Program-made: the position numbers and the translations under genes
From: Pseudomonadota bacterium
GTDB taxonomy: Bacteria; Pseudomonadota; Gammaproteobacteria; Burkholderiales; Burkholderiaceae
Assembly (NCBI GenBank): GCA_021778935.1
Contig: JAJYBQ010000080.1
Coordinates: forward strand, 1-9,192
Direction of reading: 5' to 3'
Length of the DNA: 9,192 bases
Shown: one piece after another, positions 7,149 to 9,192 of the stretch
Layout of the letters: each line of letters starts with the position of its first letter
How positions within the stretch are numbered: position 1 is the first letter of the stretch
The notes under the pieces: model-generated
Seen by the model: only the letters and a program-made list of their open reading frames with translations
Told to the model about the DNA's origin: nothing
Database searches by the model: none

Positions 7149-8159
7149 TCAGACGAATCCGTCGTCACCACTGCCTGATCCAATCTGGATCTGGCCTTCG
7201 TCCGCGAGACGGCGCACCGCCTTGAGGATCTCGCGTTGTTCGCGCTCGACCTCGGAAAGGCGGACCGGTCCCTTCGACTCGAGGTCTTCGCGCAGCGTTT
7301 CCGCCGCACGCGAGGACATATTCTTGAAGATCTTTTCCCGCAGCGACTGATCTGCGCCCTTGAGCGCAACGATCAGCGAATCGGACTGGATTTCGCGCAG
7401 CATCGTCTGGATTCCCCGGTCGTCGAGGTCGATGAGGTTGTCGAAGGTGAACATCTGGTCGAGGATCTTCTGCGCCAGATCACCATCGTGCTCGCGGATC
7501 GATTCGACGACGCTCGATTCGATCGCCCCCCCGAGGAAATTGAGCATTTCCGCGGCGGTCTTGGCGCCCCCCAGCGTCGTCTTTTTGACTTTGTCGCCGG
7601 CAGCAAGAACGCGCGAAAGTACCTGATTGAGCTCGTCCAGCGCTTGGGGCTGAATGCCATCGAGCGTTGCCACCCGCAGGATGACATCGTTGCGCATGCG
7701 CTCCGGGAAATGCTTCAGCGATTCGGCGGCGTGATCGCGGTCCAGGTGGACGAGGATCGAGGCGACGATCTGCGGGTGCTCGTTCTTGAGCAGTTCGGCC
7801 ACCGCCGCAGGGTCCATCCACTTCAGAGACTCGATGCCCGAAACGTCCCGCCCCTGCAGGATGCGATCGATGAGCAGGTTCGCCTTGTCGTCGCCCAGGG
7901 CTTTGCGCAGTACCTGGGAGATGTATTCGTCGGAATCCTTGACCAGCGAGTACTGTTCGCCGCGGGTCTCATGGAACGCCTTGACCGTATTGTCGATCTT
8001 GTCGCGCGACACCGAGCGCAGCTTGGCCATCGTTTCGCCGAGCTTCTGCACCTCTTTCGGGCTGAGGTACTTGAATACCTCCGCCGCGCCCTCCTCCCCG
8101 ACCGACATCATCAGGATGGCGGCGCGTTCGAGTCCTTCTTCCACGCTTGCGGTGCTCAT
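7149..8159 (-). CDS. fliG: FliG, flagellar rotor/switch protein
   Basis: FliG is a 336-residue rotor protein that sits on the MS ring and generates torque against the MotA stator. The N-terminal domain (1 to about 100) binds FliF. The middle domain holds the EHPQ motif (127-130, in LLKNEHPQIVASILVHLD), which contacts FliM. The C-terminal domain holds the MFxF hinge motif (MFTF, 236-239) and the charged torque helix ending in ETLREDLESKGPVR. Aligned without gaps to E. coli numbering (offset +3), the torque residues K264, R281, D288, D289 and R297 correspond to K267, R284, E291, D292 and R300, so the pattern is kept with one Asp to Glu change. Length is normal (E. coli 331). It lies 18 bases after fliF and 14 before fliH. 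Confidence 0.98.
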   Translation of the reverse strand: MSTASVEEGLERAAILMMSVGEEGAAEVFKYLSPKEVQKLGETMAKLRSVSRDKIDNTVKAFHETRGEQYSLVKDSDEYISQVLRKALGDDKANLLIDRILQGRDVSGIESLKWMDPAAVAELLKNEHPQIVASILVHLDRDHAAESLKHFPERMRNDVILRVATLDGIQPQALDELNQVLSRVLAAGDKVKKTTLGGAKTAAEMLNFLGGAIESSVVESIREHDGDLAQKILDQMFTFDNLIDLDDRGIQTMLREIQSDSLIVALKGADQSLREKIFKNMSSRAAETLREDLESKGPVRLSEVEREQREILKAVRRLADEGQIQIGSGSGDDGFV

Positions 8160-8177
8160 GCCTGCGCTCGGTTCGCG

Positions 8178-9192
8178 TTACTTGTTGTTGTCGCCGACCC
8201 AGCTCTTGACCACGTTGGCGACCGCCGCGGGATCACTTTTGGCGATCTGGCGCAGTCCTTCCAGGGTGGATGCGGTGTGGGATCCGGGCGCCGCGAGCGC
8301 AGCCGGTTCGGCCGCCATGGCGGAAGCGGCCTCGAGTGCCGCCGGCGCCGGGGTGGGCGTCTCCGCGACCATCTTGAGGGCGGGGCGCAAGACCCCGAAC
8401 ACGACGATGCCGGTCAGCGCGAGGAAGAGCAGTGCCTTCCCGCCTTCCTTGATGATGTTGAGCACGTCGGGCCGCTGCAGCATCGACGGCGGTGCAATCG
8501 GTTCCATCTCCGGCTGCTGGAACGCGACGTTGACGACGTTGAGCTTGTCGCCGCGCTGCGGGTTGTAGCCCATCGCCTGTTCCGCCAGGGCCTGGAACTT
8601 CTGCATGTCGGCGGCGCTCCAGGGTACGGTGATGGTGCGTAGGGACTGGTTGGCCGGAGCGGCCTTTCCCTTTCCTTTCCCGTCGTCTTTGGCGGATGGG
8701 GACAGCGAGTCGGGCGCCATATGGTCGTTGACGACGACTGCGGCGGTGAGGCGCAGGATGCGGCCGACCGCGTCATGGACATGGCGGACGTCGCGGTCGA
8801 CTTCGTAGTTCGTCGTCTGTTGCTTGTGGACGCTCGGCTGCGGGGCGGCCGGGTTCGCGGCCGCTCCCGCCGCCGGGGCACCGGGGCCGCCGGCCCCCGG
8901 GGGCTGCGCCGACGGCGGATTGTTGATCGGGGCCTGCGGCGGTGCGGGTGGCTGATTGGACAGCGCGCCGGGAATTCCTTGTGGCGTGTCGGGGCCGGGA
9001 TCGGCGCTGCTCTCCGTCGTCTGGGAACGGATCGTCGCTTTGGATGGGTTGCCGTTCGGGGCATAGGTCTCATCCATTGTCTCGACGTTGGAGAAATCCA
9101 CGTCGGCGGTGACCTGCGCGCGTACGTTGCCGGGACCGACGATCGGCTCCAGGATGTCGAGGATGCGCTTGGAGAGCTCCGCTTCGATCTGG
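8178..9192 (-). CDS. fliF: FliF, MS-ring protein (5' part cut off by window)
   Basis: Only the last 337 residues are present; full FliF is about 550-570, so some 220-230 N-terminal residues lie beyond base 9192. FliF builds the MS ring in the inner membrane, the base on which rotor and export gate are assembled. The fragment opens in the conserved periplasmic region (KRILDILEPIVGPGNVRAQV, then TADVDFSNVETMDETYAPNG). A Pro/Ala/Gly-rich insert spans fragment residues about 79-120, followed by a ring-building segment with TTNYEVDRDVRHVHDAVGRI and LRLTAAVVVND. The second membrane helix is at about 252-270 (KALLFLALTGIVVFGVLRPA). The cytoplasmic tail ends in TLEGLRQIAKSDPAAVANVVKSWV, the known FliG-binding peptide. 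The frame is open to the window edge; the GTG at 9101 is an internal Val codon, not the start. TAA at 8180-8178, 18 bases before fliG. Confidence 0.98.
   Translation of the reverse strand, partial: QIEAELSKRILDILEPIVGPGNVRAQVTADVDFSNVETMDETYAPNGNPSKATIRSQTTESSADPGPDTPQGIPGALSNQPPAPPQAPINNPPSAQPPGAGGPGAPAAGAAANPAAPQPSVHKQQTTNYEVDRDVRHVHDAVGRILRLTAAVVVNDHMAPDSLSPSAKDDGKGKGKAAPANQSLRTITVPWSAADMQKFQALAEQAMGYNPQRGDKLNVVNVAFQQPEMEPIAPPSMLQRPDVLNIIKEGGKALLFLALTGIVVFGVLRPALKMVAETPTPAPAALEAASAMAAEPAALAAPGSHTASTLEGLRQIAKSDPAAVANVVKSWVGDNNK

Noticed and set aside
7236..8642. 468-residue open frame on the plus strand opposite fliG and the end of fliF
   Set aside because: Antisense shadow of FliG: composition is Asp/Arg/Leu-rich as expected from the complement of biased codons, with no domain or ribosome site.
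9099..9101. GTG as start of a separate 307-residue gene
   Set aside because: The frame continues without a stop to the window edge with conserved FliF sequence upstream (KRILDILEPIVGPGNVRAQV), so this is an internal Val codon.
1..9192. Mobile elements, CRISPR, tRNA/rRNA, defence or other accessory genes
   Set aside because: Coding by eleven contiguous fli genes leaves only 134 bases of real intergenic DNA, and no such element is seen in it.

Overview
The window is an ordinary, high-GC flagellar biosynthesis cluster lying entirely on the minus strand. Read in the direction of transcription (from base 9192 down to 1), the order is fliF (3' part only) - fliG - fliH - fliI - fliJ - fliK - fliL - fliM - fliN - fliO - fliP (5' part only). 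Gene content, order and protein sequences fit a motile proteobacterium. The high GC and the residues seen in FliL, FliM, FliG and FliI make a betaproteobacterium my best guess, but the sequence alone does not fix the genus.

Layout: 9192-7149 carries the MS ring (FliF) and the rotor/switch protein FliG. 7134-4539 carries the export ATPase complex (FliH regulator, FliI ATPase, FliJ stalk). 4542-3079 is the hook-length control protein FliK. A 134-bp gap (2945-3078) is the only real intergenic space. 2944-1 carries FliL (stator-associated), FliM and FliN (C-ring switch), FliO (export-gate assembly) and the start of FliP (export gate). Five neighbouring pairs overlap by exactly four bases (H/I, I/J, J/K, M/N, O/P) and the other spacings are 13-35 bases, so translation is probably coupled and transcription co-directional. 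No RNA gene, mobile element, CRISPR array or accessory gene is visible.

The most informative non-coding signal is in the fliK-fliL gap. A near-consensus sigma-28 (FliA) promoter, TCAAGATT - 11 bases - GCCGATAG, points into fliL, which suggests that fliL-M-N-O-P can be transcribed separately as late genes as well as by read-through from fliF-K. The promoter is flanked by a perfect 8-bp inverted repeat, and a hairpin follows the fliK stop codon. Smaller points are a C8 tract near the start of fliK, a Pro/Ala/Gly-rich insert in the periplasmic part of FliF, and a long low-complexity middle region in FliK. I found no evidence of a previously undescribed system.
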